15,655 nt of DNA from Clostridia bacterium (GCA_024699005.1 JAILQN010000114.1:1-15655), one strand, 5' to 3'; positions 6,212 through 13,798 are shown, numbered from the stretch's first letter. The notes: generated by a model not told the origin, from the sequence alone. Program-made: numbers and translations.

Positions 6212-7792
6212 TTTAAAACTTTGAATCTGGAACTTAAAAACTTCACCTTCACCTACGCGCTCGGAGATTCCCCGGCGCTCGACAATATCTCCGCCGGGAT
6301 ACAGCGGGGAGATTTCTGCGTGATCGCGGGCAGGAGCGGCTCCGGCAAGACCACGCTCCTGAAATGCTTTAAGCCCTCAGTCGCGCCGGCGGGCAAAAAG
6401 TCCGGTGAGATACTTTTTGACGGCGCGGATATCGGTTCACTTTCAAAGCGCGACGCGGCGGAAAAGATCGGCTACGTCGCCCAGCGTCCGGACGAGCAGC
6501 TCGTCTGTGACACCGTCCGTCACGAACTGGCTTTCGGCATGCTCAACCTCGGTTACGGTATGGAAGAGGCGAAGCTGCGCAGCGCGGAGGTCTGCGAGTT
6601 TTTCGGCATATCCGATCTGTACCGCAAAAAGACGGCGGAGCTCTCCGGCGGTGAAAAGCAGCTTGTGAATCTTGCTGCGGTAATGACCTTTTCGCCCTCC
6701 GTTCTTCTGCTGGATGAACCGGAAGCACAGCTTGATCCCGTCTCAAAAAACAGGCTGTTTGACGTCCTCGCACGGCTGAATCTGGAAACGGGCGTGACGG
6801 TCGTTATCGCCTGTCACAGGCTGGAGGGGCTTCTGAATCTGGCGACAAAGATCATTTATCTGGAAAACGGCAGGGCGGTTTTCTGCGGCGGACCGAGGCG
6901 CGCCGTAAAGACCCTTGACGACGATAATTTTATAAAATCCCTTCCCGCTCCGGCGAGGCTCGGCAGGGATATGCCCGAGGAAAAGATCCCTCTGACTGTG
7001 CGCGACGCCAGACGGCTGGGCCTCTCTTTCAGTTCGCAGGCAGGGACGACCCCGTGCGGTCGCCCGCCGGACGGCGACCCGCTTACGGGCGACCGCACAG
7101 GGTCGCCTCCACCTGCCGCACTGGAAGTCAGGCGCGTATATTACCGCTACGGCAGGAAAGCCGACTATATACTGAACGGCGTGACCGCGGCGTTCCCGAA
7201 GGGGAAGATAACGGCGGTCACCGGCGGGAACGGCGCGGGCAAATCCACGTTGCTCAAGGTGCTCGCGGGCATCCTGAAACCGCAGTCCGGAAAGGTAAAG
7301 CATCCTGCCTTCGAAGCGCAAAACGCAACACGCAAAACGCAACACGCAATAGGCTATCTCCCCCAGGACCCGCTGCCTCTGTTCACCGAAAAAACGGTCG
7401 GAGCGGAACTTTCGAAGCTTCCCGGCGGCGCGGAATACTCGTATATCGCGGACGGGCTGCTCGACAGAAATCCTTTTGACCTGAGCGGAGGAGAGCTGCA
7501 GCGGGCTGCGCTTGCCTTCGTTATGAGCGCCGGGCCGGATATTCTGCTTGCGGACGAGCCCGTCAAGGGTGCGGACAGCCTCTTCCGCGAGGAGCTTGGG
7601 GACCTGCTCCGGCAGCTCTGCCGGGAGGGCAAGACGGTCATTGCCGTCTCCCACGATCTGGATTTCTGCCGCCTGTGCGCAGATCAGTGCGCGTTCCTGT
7701 TCGACGGCGAGATCGTCGCCTTTGCTCCGGCCGATAAATTCTTTGAGGACAGGCTTTACTATACTACCGAGGAGGCGCGGCTGACCGAATGA
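6197..7792 (+). CDS. ecfA: Fused double ATPase of an ECF transporter (EcfA1-EcfA2 in one chain)
   Basis: It supplies both nucleotide-binding domains of the ECF importer in one 531-residue chain. Domain 1 has Walker A GRSGSGKTT (45-53), Q-loop VAQRPDEQ, signature LSGGEKQ (149-155), Walker B VLLLDEP and switch CHRLE. Domain 2 has GGNGAGKST (343-351), LPQDP, LSGGELQRAAL (429-439), ILLADEP and SHDLDF. Both sites look intact. Two repeat elements are read through in frame: an 81-base palindrome in the interdomain linker (about 280-307) and a heptamer array between Walker A and Q-loop of domain 2 (about 374-385). The start is uncertain: TTG 6197 is the first possible after TAG 6191, and TTG 6221 is an alternative; neither has a good SD. 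It ends in an ATGA overlap with the S-component gene. Confidence 0.9.
   Translation: MELGTFKTLNLELKNFTFTYALGDSPALDNISAGIQRGDFCVIAGRSGSGKTTLLKCFKPSVAPAGKKSGEILFDGADIGSLSKRDAAEKIGYVAQRPDEQLVCDTVRHELAFGMLNLGYGMEEAKLRSAEVCEFFGISDLYRKKTAELSGGEKQLVNLAAVMTFSPSVLLLDEPEAQLDPVSKNRLFDVLARLNLETGVTVVIACHRLEGLLNLATKIIYLENGRAVFCGGPRRAVKTLDDDNFIKSLPAPARLGRDMPEEKIPLTVRDARRLGLSFSSQAGTTPCGRPPDGDPLTGDRTGSPPPAALEVRRVYYRYGRKADYILNGVTAAFPKGKITAVTGGNGAGKSTLLKVLAGILKPQSGKVKHPAFEAQNATRKTQHAIGYLPQDPLPLFTEKTVGAELSKLPGGAEYSYIADGLLDRNPFDLSGGELQRAALAFVMSAGPDILLADEPVKGADSLFREELGDLLRQLCREGKTVIAVSHDLDFCRLCADQCAFLFDGEIVAFAPADKFFEDRLYYTTEEARLTE
7036..7116. repeat. 81-base palindromic element inside the ecfA linker
   Basis: The 31-base arms 7036-7066 and 7086-7116 are reverse complements at 26 of 31 positions, with the inner 13 bases perfect (TGCGGTCGCCCG core plus one). 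The mismatches are all transitions that would still pair as G-U on one strand. The loop is 19 bases. The length is exactly 27 codons, so the frame is kept. It encodes a Gly/Pro/Asp/Thr-rich, probably unstructured linker between the two ATPase domains. Confidence 0.8.
7316..7350. repeat. Period-7 array, unit ACGCAAC/ACGCAAA, inside ecfA
   Basis: Five heptamers start at 7316, 7323, 7330, 7337 and 7344: GCGCAAA, ACGCAAC, ACGCAAA, ACGCAAC, ACGCAAT. They are translated as AQNATRKTQHAI within the second ATPase domain, just before the Q-loop IGYLPQD. The reverse complement of the same units occurs at 9260-9287. Confidence 0.85.
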
Positions 7793-8424
7793 ACCGATGG
7801 TATATCCCCGCCGCAGTCATCTGCGTTGCCGCCCTCGTGCCGTTCTTCGCCGTGTACGAACGGCGGCGGCATCTTACCGCGGAGCTGACGATCACAGCCG
7901 TGTTTACGGCGGCGGCGGCGCTGTCCCGCGCGGCGTTCCACGCTCTTCCTGAGATAAAGCCGATAGCCGCTGTCTGTATGATTGCCGGGATGGCGTTCGG
8001 CGCGCACATGGGCTTTATGTGCGGCGCGCTTTCCATGCTGGTGTCGAATATTTTCTTCGGGCAGGGACCGTGGACTCCTTTCCAGATGCTGGGGCTGGGG
8101 CTTGCCGTGCTTATATGTTCGCTGATATTCAGAAACCGGCGATTAAGGGGCAGCCGGATCGCCCTGGGGATCATCCCCGCCGTCGCGGTTTTTGCGATTT
8201 ACGGTTTTACAGTTGACCTCTCCTCGGCGCTTTTCTACGTGACCGAACCGAATCTGAAGGCGATCCTCGCCGTGTTCGCTGCGGGCATGCCATTCAACGC
8301 GATATTCGGCGTCACCACCGGGATAATAACCGGCCTGATCGGGAAAAACGCGATCGAACGGCTGGAAAGAATAAAGATCAAGTATGGATTAGGCAATAGG
8401 GATCAGGCAGCAGGCAGTTTATAA
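7789..8424 (+). CDS. ECF transporter S component (substrate-binding membrane subunit)
   Basis: This is the integral membrane protein that binds the vitamin-type substrate and pairs with EcfT/EcfA. It has 211 residues and about six hydrophobic segments: 5-23, 34-50, 57-90 (two), 97-114, 125-142 and 155-186. The region MAFGAHMGFMCGALSMLVSNIFFGQGPWTPFQMLG (68-102) has the loop-rich pattern of small S components, and GPWTPFQM is a useful family marker. Together with GMPFNAIFGVTTGIITGLI near the end it supports the call. The start ATG overlaps the ecfA stop as ATGA. The last residues (about YGLGNRDQAAGSL) are encoded by heptamer repeats. The ligand is not known; the neighbouring DUF4430 lipoprotein makes a corrinoid or similar cofactor a candidate. 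Confidence 0.82.
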   Translation: MNRWYIPAAVICVAALVPFFAVYERRRHLTAELTITAVFTAAAALSRAAFHALPEIKPIAAVCMIAGMAFGAHMGFMCGALSMLVSNIFFGQGPWTPFQMLGLGLAVLICSLIFRNRRLRGSRIALGIIPAVAVFAIYGFTVDLSSALFYVTEPNLKAILAVFAAGMPFNAIFGVTTGIITGLIGKNAIERLERIKIKYGLGNRDQAAGSL

Positions 8425-8444
8425 GTTCCAAGTTCCAAGTTCAA
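8389..8444. repeat. Period-7 array across the S-component stop codon (AGGCA and AGTTCCA units)
   Basis: Eight positions in one 7-base register start at 8389. Four are xxAGGCA-type (TTAGGCA, ATAGGGA, TCAGGCA, GCAGGCA), then GTTTATA, which contains the stop, then AGTTCCA, AGTTCCA, AGTTCAA. The last three are the reverse complement of the TGGAACT units found at 6156-6211. The array encodes the C-terminus of the S component and runs into the leader of the next gene. Confidence 0.75.
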
Positions 8445-8455
8445 AGACAGAAAAA

Positions 8456-9256
8456 ATGAAAAAATTCATCTGTATTATTTCAATCCTTCTCATCCTTTGT
8501 TCCGCTTTCACTGCGTGTTCGCGTTCCGGAGGTTCTCCGGCGGACGTTATAGACGTCGCCGACCCCGGGGCGGGCGTGACTGCGCCGCAGCCGACCGCGC
8601 GCGTTACCGCGACAGAGGCGAAAAGTGAAACGACCGAGGTTACGAGCGAGCATACAACCTTCGGGCGAAAACCCATAGAGGTCATAACGAACTATACCGT
8701 GCCGTCGACCGCCGCCGTTCAGACGACCGTCACCACCACGGCTGTCACCACGACAGCCGCTGTGACCGCCGTTCCGACGACAGTCGCTCCGACGACCGCG
8801 GCTCCGACCGCATCCGCGTCCGCGACCGCTGCCCGGACTACGATAACAGCGCCGGCTACTGAGCCGGAATCGACGGTGACGCTGTCGATCAATTGCGCGA
8901 CGGTCCTCGGACAGATGGACAGGCTGCGCGATGGCAAGGAGCCGTTCGTGCCTATCGACGGGGTGATTCTGCCGGAGATACCGGTGGATATAAAACAGGG
9001 CGACACCGTTTTTGACGTTCTGAAAGCCGCGTGCGCAAAATACGATATCCAGTTCGAATACAGCGGACAGAACATGTACAATACGATTTATATAGAGGGT
9101 ATCAATCAGCTTTACGAGAAGGACTGCGGTTCTCTCTCCGGATGGATATATAAGGTAAACGGCGTACAGCCGCAGACCGGCTGCAGCGATTATAAATTAA
9201 AAGCCGGCGACGTGGTCGAATGGGTGTATACCTGCGATCTGGGGAACGACGTGTAG
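8456..9256 (+). CDS. DUF4430 lipoprotein with Thr/Ala/Val-rich stalk
   Basis: This is a 266-residue surface lipoprotein. Its signal peptide ends in FTAC, with lipidated Cys21. Residues about 40-145 form a low-complexity stalk rich in Thr, Ala, Val and Pro (for example VTTTAVTTTAAVTAVPTT). Residues about 147-262 form a DUF4430 domain, the fold related to the transcobalamin C-terminal domain, ending with SGWIYKVNG, GCSDYKLKAGDVVEWVYT and CDLG. Following an ECF S component by 31 bases, it is plausibly the capture protein that hands the substrate to the importer; this is inference. The gap to the S component holds heptamer repeats and no good SD. Two Cys in the C-terminal part (GCSDY and YTCDL) could form a disulfide or bind ligand. 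Confidence 0.85.
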   Translation: MKKFICIISILLILCSAFTACSRSGGSPADVIDVADPGAGVTAPQPTARVTATEAKSETTEVTSEHTTFGRKPIEVITNYTVPSTAAVQTTVTTTAVTTTAAVTAVPTTVAPTTAAPTASASATAARTTITAPATEPESTVTLSINCATVLGQMDRLRDGKEPFVPIDGVILPEIPVDIKQGDTVFDVLKAACAKYDIQFEYSGQNMYNTIYIEGINQLYEKDCGSLSGWIYKVNGVQPQTGCSDYKLKAGDVVEWVYTCDLGNDV

Positions 9257-9259
9257 GAA

Positions 9260-9287
9260 TGTTCGTGTTGCGTTTTGCGTGTTGCGG
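9260..9287. repeat. Period-7 array, unit GTTGCGT (four units)
   Basis: TGTTCGT, GTTGCGT, TTTGCGT and GTTGCGG start at 9260, 9267, 9274 and 9281. The reverse complements ACGCAAC and ACGCAAA are the same units as the array inside ecfA at 7316-7350, in the opposite orientation. It lies directly after the stop of the DUF4430 gene. Confidence 0.75.
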
Positions 9288-9319
9288 TGTATGGTTGCCT
9301 GATAATAAAGTGACCGGTA

Positions 9320-9348
9320 TTGACATATTTCTGTGAATGAATTAAAAT
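9320..9348 (+). promoter_or_regulatory. Sigma-A promoter upstream of the large LRR gene
   Basis: TTGACA (9320-9325) and TAAAAT (9343-9348) are 17 bases apart. The predicted start is near 9355, giving a leader of about 70 bases. Confidence 0.65.
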
Positions 9349-9371
9349 AATAACGCAGTTTTTTGACAGGA

Positions 9372-9400
9372 TTTACAAATTTACAGGCTGATTATATCAT
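9372..9400 (+). promoter_or_regulatory. Possible second, proximal promoter of the large LRR gene
   Basis: TTTACA (9372-9377) and TATCAT (9395-9400) are 17 bases apart. TTTACA recurs at 9380-9385 and about 9404, so this could also be a cluster of regulator sites. It is weaker than the promoter at 9320. Confidence 0.35.
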
Positions 9401-9424
9401 ACGTTTACAAAAGGGGACGTATTT

Positions 9425-12400
9425 ATGAAACGAGCAATATCGATTCTGCTGACCTTTATCCTGCTTTCCGGCATCATCACCGCGCCGGGGATCACGGCTT
9501 CTGCGGCTGACGTTGTTAAATCCGGTTCCTGCGGGAAAAACGTTTCGTACAAACTGTACCTGGACGGTTCGCTGGTCATCAGCGGAAACGGGGCAATGAA
9601 TGATTATAATAATGAGTGGGACATACCTTGGTATATAGAATGCCTGGAAAACTACTATGGTGAAGACGGTCTTTTTTCCGTCAAAGATCTTGTCATATCA
9701 GACGGCGTAACGTCGATAGGCGAATATGCGTTCCTCTGCTGCACCGGACTTGCAAATATAACGATTCCGGCCAGCGTGACGTCGATAGGCAAATATGCGT
9801 TCTGTTACTGCACCGGTCTTACAGACATAACGATCCCGGACAACGTGACGGCGATAGGCGAAGGCGCGTTCTATGGCTGCACAGGACTGGAAACCATAGA
9901 AGCTGCAGCCGGAAATACCGTATACCACAGCCGGGAAAACTGTGTTATCGGGACGGAATCAAAGGAGCTCATTCTTGGTTGTAAAAGCAGTATTATACCG
10001 AATGACGGCAGCGTAACGTCGATAGGCAAACGGGCGTTTTCCGGCTGCAAAGGACTTACAGGAATAACGATCCCGGGCAGCGTAACGTCGATAGGCGAAT
10101 ATGCGTTCTCCGACTGCGCCGGACTTACAGGCATAATGATCCCCGGCAGCATAACGTCGATAGGCGAATATGCGTTCTCCGGCTGCACCGGACTTGCAGG
10201 CATAATGATTCCCGGCAGTGTAAGGTCGATAGGCGGATATGCGTTCTCCGGCTGTACCGGACTTGAAAGGATAATGATTTCCGGAAACGAAACGTCGATA
10301 GGCAATCATGCGTTCTCCGGCTGCACCGGTCTTACAGGGCTGATGTTTTCCGGAATCGTAACGTCGACGGGCGAATCTGCGTTCTCCGGCTGCACCGGTC
10401 TTAAAAGCATAACGATTCCAGGCACCGTATCGTCGATAGGCAAGTATTCGTTCTCCGGCTGCACCGGTCTTACGGGCGTAACTATAGAAAACGGCGTAAC
10501 GTCGATAGGCGCCGGCGCTTTCTCCGGCTGCGCCGGACTTACAGGCATAACGATTCCCGGCAGTGTGACGGCTATAGAAAACTTTGCGTTCTCCGGCTGC
10601 ACCGGATTGGAAAACGTAGAAGCGGCAGACGGAAATACCGTGTACAGCAGTTCGGGAAACTGTCTTATCAGGACGGAATCAAAAGAACTATTTTTCGGCT
10701 GTAAAAACAGTCTGATACCGGATGACGATAGCGTGACGGCGATAGACGTATCTGCGTTCTCCGGCTGCACCGGTCTTACAGACATAACAATCCCGGGCAG
10801 CGTAACGTCGATAGGAAAAAATGCGTTCTACGGCTGCACCGGGCTTACAGGTCTGACTATAGAAGACGGCGTAACGTCGATAGGCGAAAAAGCGTTCTCC
10901 GGCTGCGCTGGTCTTACGGGCATAACGATCCCGGGCAGCGTGACGTCGATAGGCGGATCTGCGTTCAGAGACTGCGTCGGGCTTACAAGCGTAATTATAG
11001 AAGACGGCGTAACGTCGACAGGCGAAGATGCGTTCTACGGCTGCGCCGGAATTACAGGCATAACGATTCCCGGCAGCGTAACGTCGATAGGTAAATATGC
11101 GTTCAGAGGCTGCGCCGGTCTTACAAGCGTAACTATAGAAGACGGCGTAACGTCGATAGGAGAAAGCGCGTTCTCCGGCTGCGCAGGTCTTACAGACGTA
11201 ACGATTCCCGGCAGCGTGACGTCGATAGACAAATATGCGTTCTCCGGCTGCGCCGGACTTACGGGTATAACGATCCCCGGCAGCGTAACGTCGATAGGCG
11301 ACGGCGCTTTCTACGGCTGCAAAGGACTTGCAGGCATAACGATCCCCGGCAGCGTGACGTCGATAGGCGGATCTGCGTTCAAAGACTGCGCCTGGCTTAT
11401 AAGTATCACCATAGAAGACGGCGTGACGTCGATAGGCGAACAGGCTTTCTCCGGCTGCAAAGGACTTACAAACATTACGATCCCCGGCAGCGTGACGTCG
11501 ATAGGCGGACATGCGTTCTCCGCCTGCACATGGCTTACAAGCGCAGATATAGAAGACGGAGTAACGTCGATAGGCGAGTATGCGTTTTCCGGCTGCAAAG
11601 GACTTACAGGCATAATGATTCCCGGCAGCGTAACGTCGATAGGCGAAGGCGCTTTCTCCGGCTGCGCCGAACTGAAAACCATTGAAGTTGCAGCCGGAAA
11701 TACCGTATACCACAGCCGGGACAATTGTGTTATCGGGACGGAATCAAAAGAACTCATTCTTGGCTGTAAAAACAGCCTTATTCCGGATAACGGCAGCGTA
11801 ACGTCGATAGGCGCATATGCGTTTTCCGGCTGCACCGGGCTTACAAGCATAAAGATTCCCGGCAGCGTGACGTCGATAGCCGATTATGCTTTCCGCGACT
11901 GCACCGGTCTTTCGAACGTAATGATTCCCGGCAGCGTAACGTCGATAGACGAATATGCATTCTACGGCTGCACCGGACTTTCCATACACGGTGATGAGGG
12001 GTCGTATGTTCAGACTTACGCCGAAAACAAAAAAATACCGTTTGCCGGCCACACTTCTGTTGGCGCAGTAACCGAAGTTCTGACTCCCGCAACATGTACC
12101 GGGGACGGAATACAAAAATATATCTGCAGCGTCTGCGGCGCAACGGGGACGGAACCGATTGCCGCGACCGGGCATGCCTACGGCGAATGGACGATGGTGA
12201 ACGAAACGCAATATAAAAGGATCTGCGCAAACGACGATTCTCACACGGAAATAAGATTTATCGGCGACGTTGACGGCAACGGTCAGATACTTGCCGACGA
12301 CGCGCGTCTTGCCCTTCGCGCTTCGGCAAAGCTCGGAACGCTTGACGGAATTCAGACAAAAGCTGCCGACGTGGATTGCAGCGGGGACGTGCTTGCGGAT

Positions 12401-12460
12401 GACGCAAGGCAGATACTCAGATATTCCGCGAAACTTCAGCACGGGTTTGATAAGAACTGA
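9425..12460 (+). CDS. Secreted BspA-type leucine-rich repeat protein with C-terminal dockerin
   Basis: A 1011-residue exported protein. The signal peptide ends ASA near residue 27. An N-terminal beta module follows (about 30-65, CGKNVSYKLYLDGSLVISG). Then come 29 treponema/BspA-type LRRs of 23 residues (about 90-857), consensus VTSIGEYAFSGCTGLTGITIPGS, interrupted after units 3, 12 and 26 by a GNTVYHSR..NCVI insert. A CxxC/His module follows (about 880-945, ICSVCG and ATGHAYG). A type I-like dockerin ends the protein, with calcium loops DVDGNGQILADD (948-959) and DVDCSGDVLADD (982-993). The dockerin should attach it to a cohesin scaffold; the LRRs suggest protein or glycan binding. ATG 9425 has AAGGGG upstream and begins the signal peptide. 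It probably has its own promoters. Ligand unknown. Confidence 0.93.
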   Translation: MKRAISILLTFILLSGIITAPGITASAADVVKSGSCGKNVSYKLYLDGSLVISGNGAMNDYNNEWDIPWYIECLENYYGEDGLFSVKDLVISDGVTSIGEYAFLCCTGLANITIPASVTSIGKYAFCYCTGLTDITIPDNVTAIGEGAFYGCTGLETIEAAAGNTVYHSRENCVIGTESKELILGCKSSIIPNDGSVTSIGKRAFSGCKGLTGITIPGSVTSIGEYAFSDCAGLTGIMIPGSITSIGEYAFSGCTGLAGIMIPGSVRSIGGYAFSGCTGLERIMISGNETSIGNHAFSGCTGLTGLMFSGIVTSTGESAFSGCTGLKSITIPGTVSSIGKYSFSGCTGLTGVTIENGVTSIGAGAFSGCAGLTGITIPGSVTAIENFAFSGCTGLENVEAADGNTVYSSSGNCLIRTESKELFFGCKNSLIPDDDSVTAIDVSAFSGCTGLTDITIPGSVTSIGKNAFYGCTGLTGLTIEDGVTSIGEKAFSGCAGLTGITIPGSVTSIGGSAFRDCVGLTSVIIEDGVTSTGEDAFYGCAGITGITIPGSVTSIGKYAFRGCAGLTSVTIEDGVTSIGESAFSGCAGLTDVTIPGSVTSIDKYAFSGCAGLTGITIPGSVTSIGDGAFYGCKGLAGITIPGSVTSIGGSAFKDCAWLISITIEDGVTSIGEQAFSGCKGLTNITIPGSVTSIGGHAFSACTWLTSADIEDGVTSIGEYAFSGCKGLTGIMIPGSVTSIGEGAFSGCAELKTIEVAAGNTVYHSRDNCVIGTESKELILGCKNSLIPDNGSVTSIGAYAFSGCTGLTSIKIPGSVTSIADYAFRDCTGLSNVMIPGSVTSIDEYAFYGCTGLSIHGDEGSYVQTYAENKKIPFAGHTSVGAVTEVLTPATCTGDGIQKYICSVCGATGTEPIAATGHAYGEWTMVNETQYKRICANDDSHTEIRFIGDVDGNGQILADDARLALRASAKLGTLDGIQTKAADVDCSGDVLADDARQILRYSAKLQHGFDKN
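9692..11995 (+). repeat. 29 tandem 69-bp LRR-coding repeats
   Basis: The 23-residue LRRs are encoded by 69-bp units that stay very similar at DNA level (for example GGCAGCGTAACGTCGATAGG recurs almost unchanged). Each unit carries one Cys in the AFSGC position. Units 14-19 and 22-25 alternate between IPGSV and IEDGV endings, giving a 138-bp higher-order period. Inserts 1 (about 9895-10005) and 3 (about 11685-11795) are nearly identical to each other, pointing to a large segmental duplication. Confidence 0.85.
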
Positions 12461-12518
12461 ATCGCCTGCCCGCTCCCGCATCCGGATCGATAATCTGTGG
12501 CATCCGGCGGACAAAACA

Positions 12519-12548
12519 GTCTCCGTTTTATGAGAATAAAACGGGGAC
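12519..12548 (+). promoter_or_regulatory. Intergenic hairpin between the two LRR genes
   Basis: GTCTCCGTTTTA (12519-12530) pairs with TAAAACGGGGAC (12537-12548), 11 of 12 Watson-Crick plus one G-U, around the loop TGAGAA. No T run follows, so it is more likely an mRNA structure or weak attenuator than a full terminator. No promoter is evident in the 177-base gap, so the second LRR gene may be read from the first. Confidence 0.45.
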
Positions 12549-12637
12549 CGGGAAATAGAAAAAATGCAATGCAGGACCGGAAATATAAAACCCGGGGATG
12601 AGATACCGGATAATCGGACGGAGGGAGAAGACAAACG

Positions 12638-13798
12638 ATGAAACAGTCAGAGATCGTAAGATCCGGGCATTGCGGATATGGAGTCGATTATACGCTTGAC
12701 AGCGACGGCAGAGTTATCGTATACGGCGATGGCGATATGTGGGAGACAGAGGAGGACGATTATGATTATGATCCGGAAGATTATTATCCGTTAAATAATG
12801 ATGAAAACGTTAAAGAAATCGTTATAAAAGACGGCGTGAAGTCAATAGGCAACGATCATTTCTGGGGATGTACCGGATTGACAAGCGTAACCATACCGGG
12901 CAGTGTTATTTCAATAGGCAAGGACGTTCTGGGATGCTGCCCTATGCTTGAAAAAATCGAAGTCGCCGGTGAAAACCCGGAATATCACAGCAAAAACAAT
13001 TGTATTATAGAGACAAAGACCGGAACTCTCAGAATCGGCTGCAAAAACAGTATCATACCCGACGACGGAAGCGTGCGCAAGATAGGCCACGGAGCGTTTT
13101 ACGGCTGCACCGGTCTGACGGAGATCAGTATTCCGGACGGCGTGACGACGATAGGCGACTACGCTTTTTCCGGATGCTCCGGACTTATGAGCGTAACCAT
13201 ACCCGACAGCGTGAGGACGATAGGTCCTGAAGCGTTTTACGGCTGCACCGGATTGAAAAGCATCGCGATACCCGACAGAGCGACGAATATAGGGTATACC
13301 ACATTTGCCGATTGCTCCGGACTTACAAGCGTAACCATACCTTACGGCGTGCGGCTGTTAGACCAGAATTTGTTTGACAGCTGTACGGGATTGACGGATA
13401 TCTCAATACCGGACAGCGTGATCCTGATACACGAACGCGCGTTCCGGCGCTGTACCGGACTGAAGAGTATAACGATACCCGGCAGCGTGAAATGGATATA
13501 TGAAGATGCGTTTTGCGGCTGCAGGCAATTGACGGACGTTACGATACTCGACGGCGTGACGGAGATATGCTGTAATGCGTTCTCCCATTGCGTCGCATTG
13601 ACAAGTATTACCATTCCCACGTCTGTCACGGAAATAGGGGCGGACGCGATACCGGAGCAAACGGTTATAAGATGCGCCGCGCGTTCTTACGCGCGCAGCT
13701 GGGCGCGGTGTTATAAAAGGAAGTATGAACTGACGGATTCTCCGCAGGAAGCCGATGGATCGTTCCTGAAGCGGATATTAAAGCGGATCCTGAACTGA
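12638..13798 (+). CDS. BspA-type LRR protein without signal peptide or dockerin
   Basis: This is a 386-residue paralogue of the preceding LRR protein. It has the same N-terminal module (SGHCGYGVDYTLDSDG, about 9-24), then about 10 BspA-type repeats (about 60-340, such as AFYGCTGLTEISIPDGVTTI). One insert of the same class (EYHSKNNCII, IGCKNSIIPDDG) follows the second repeat. It ends in a basic tail (ARSYARSWARCYKRKYEL, then LKRILKRILN). It starts directly at the module with no signal peptide, and an in-frame TAA at 12611-12613 shows none is hidden upstream. The ribosome site GGAGGGAG lies about 13 bases before the ATG. It is therefore predicted cytoplasmic or exported by an unusual route, unlike most of its family. 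The repeats are more diverged than in the neighbour. Confidence 0.85.
   Translation: MKQSEIVRSGHCGYGVDYTLDSDGRVIVYGDGDMWETEEDDYDYDPEDYYPLNNDENVKEIVIKDGVKSIGNDHFWGCTGLTSVTIPGSVISIGKDVLGCCPMLEKIEVAGENPEYHSKNNCIIETKTGTLRIGCKNSIIPDDGSVRKIGHGAFYGCTGLTEISIPDGVTTIGDYAFSGCSGLMSVTIPDSVRTIGPEAFYGCTGLKSIAIPDRATNIGYTTFADCSGLTSVTIPYGVRLLDQNLFDSCTGLTDISIPDSVILIHERAFRRCTGLKSITIPGSVKWIYEDAFCGCRQLTDVTILDGVTEICCNAFSHCVALTSITIPTSVTEIGADAIPEQTVIRCAARSYARSWARCYKRKYELTDSPQEADGSFLKRILKRILN

Noticed and set aside
6743..7654. Minus-strand frame of 303 codons opposite ecfA
   Set aside because: The plus strand encodes both ABC domains with all motifs; the opposite frame has no domain features.
10688..11713. Long minus-strand open frames opposite the LRR gene, up to 341 codons
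   Set aside because: They mirror the repetitive codon pattern of the 69-bp LRR units, have no ribosome sites and would encode repetitive sequence without known domains.
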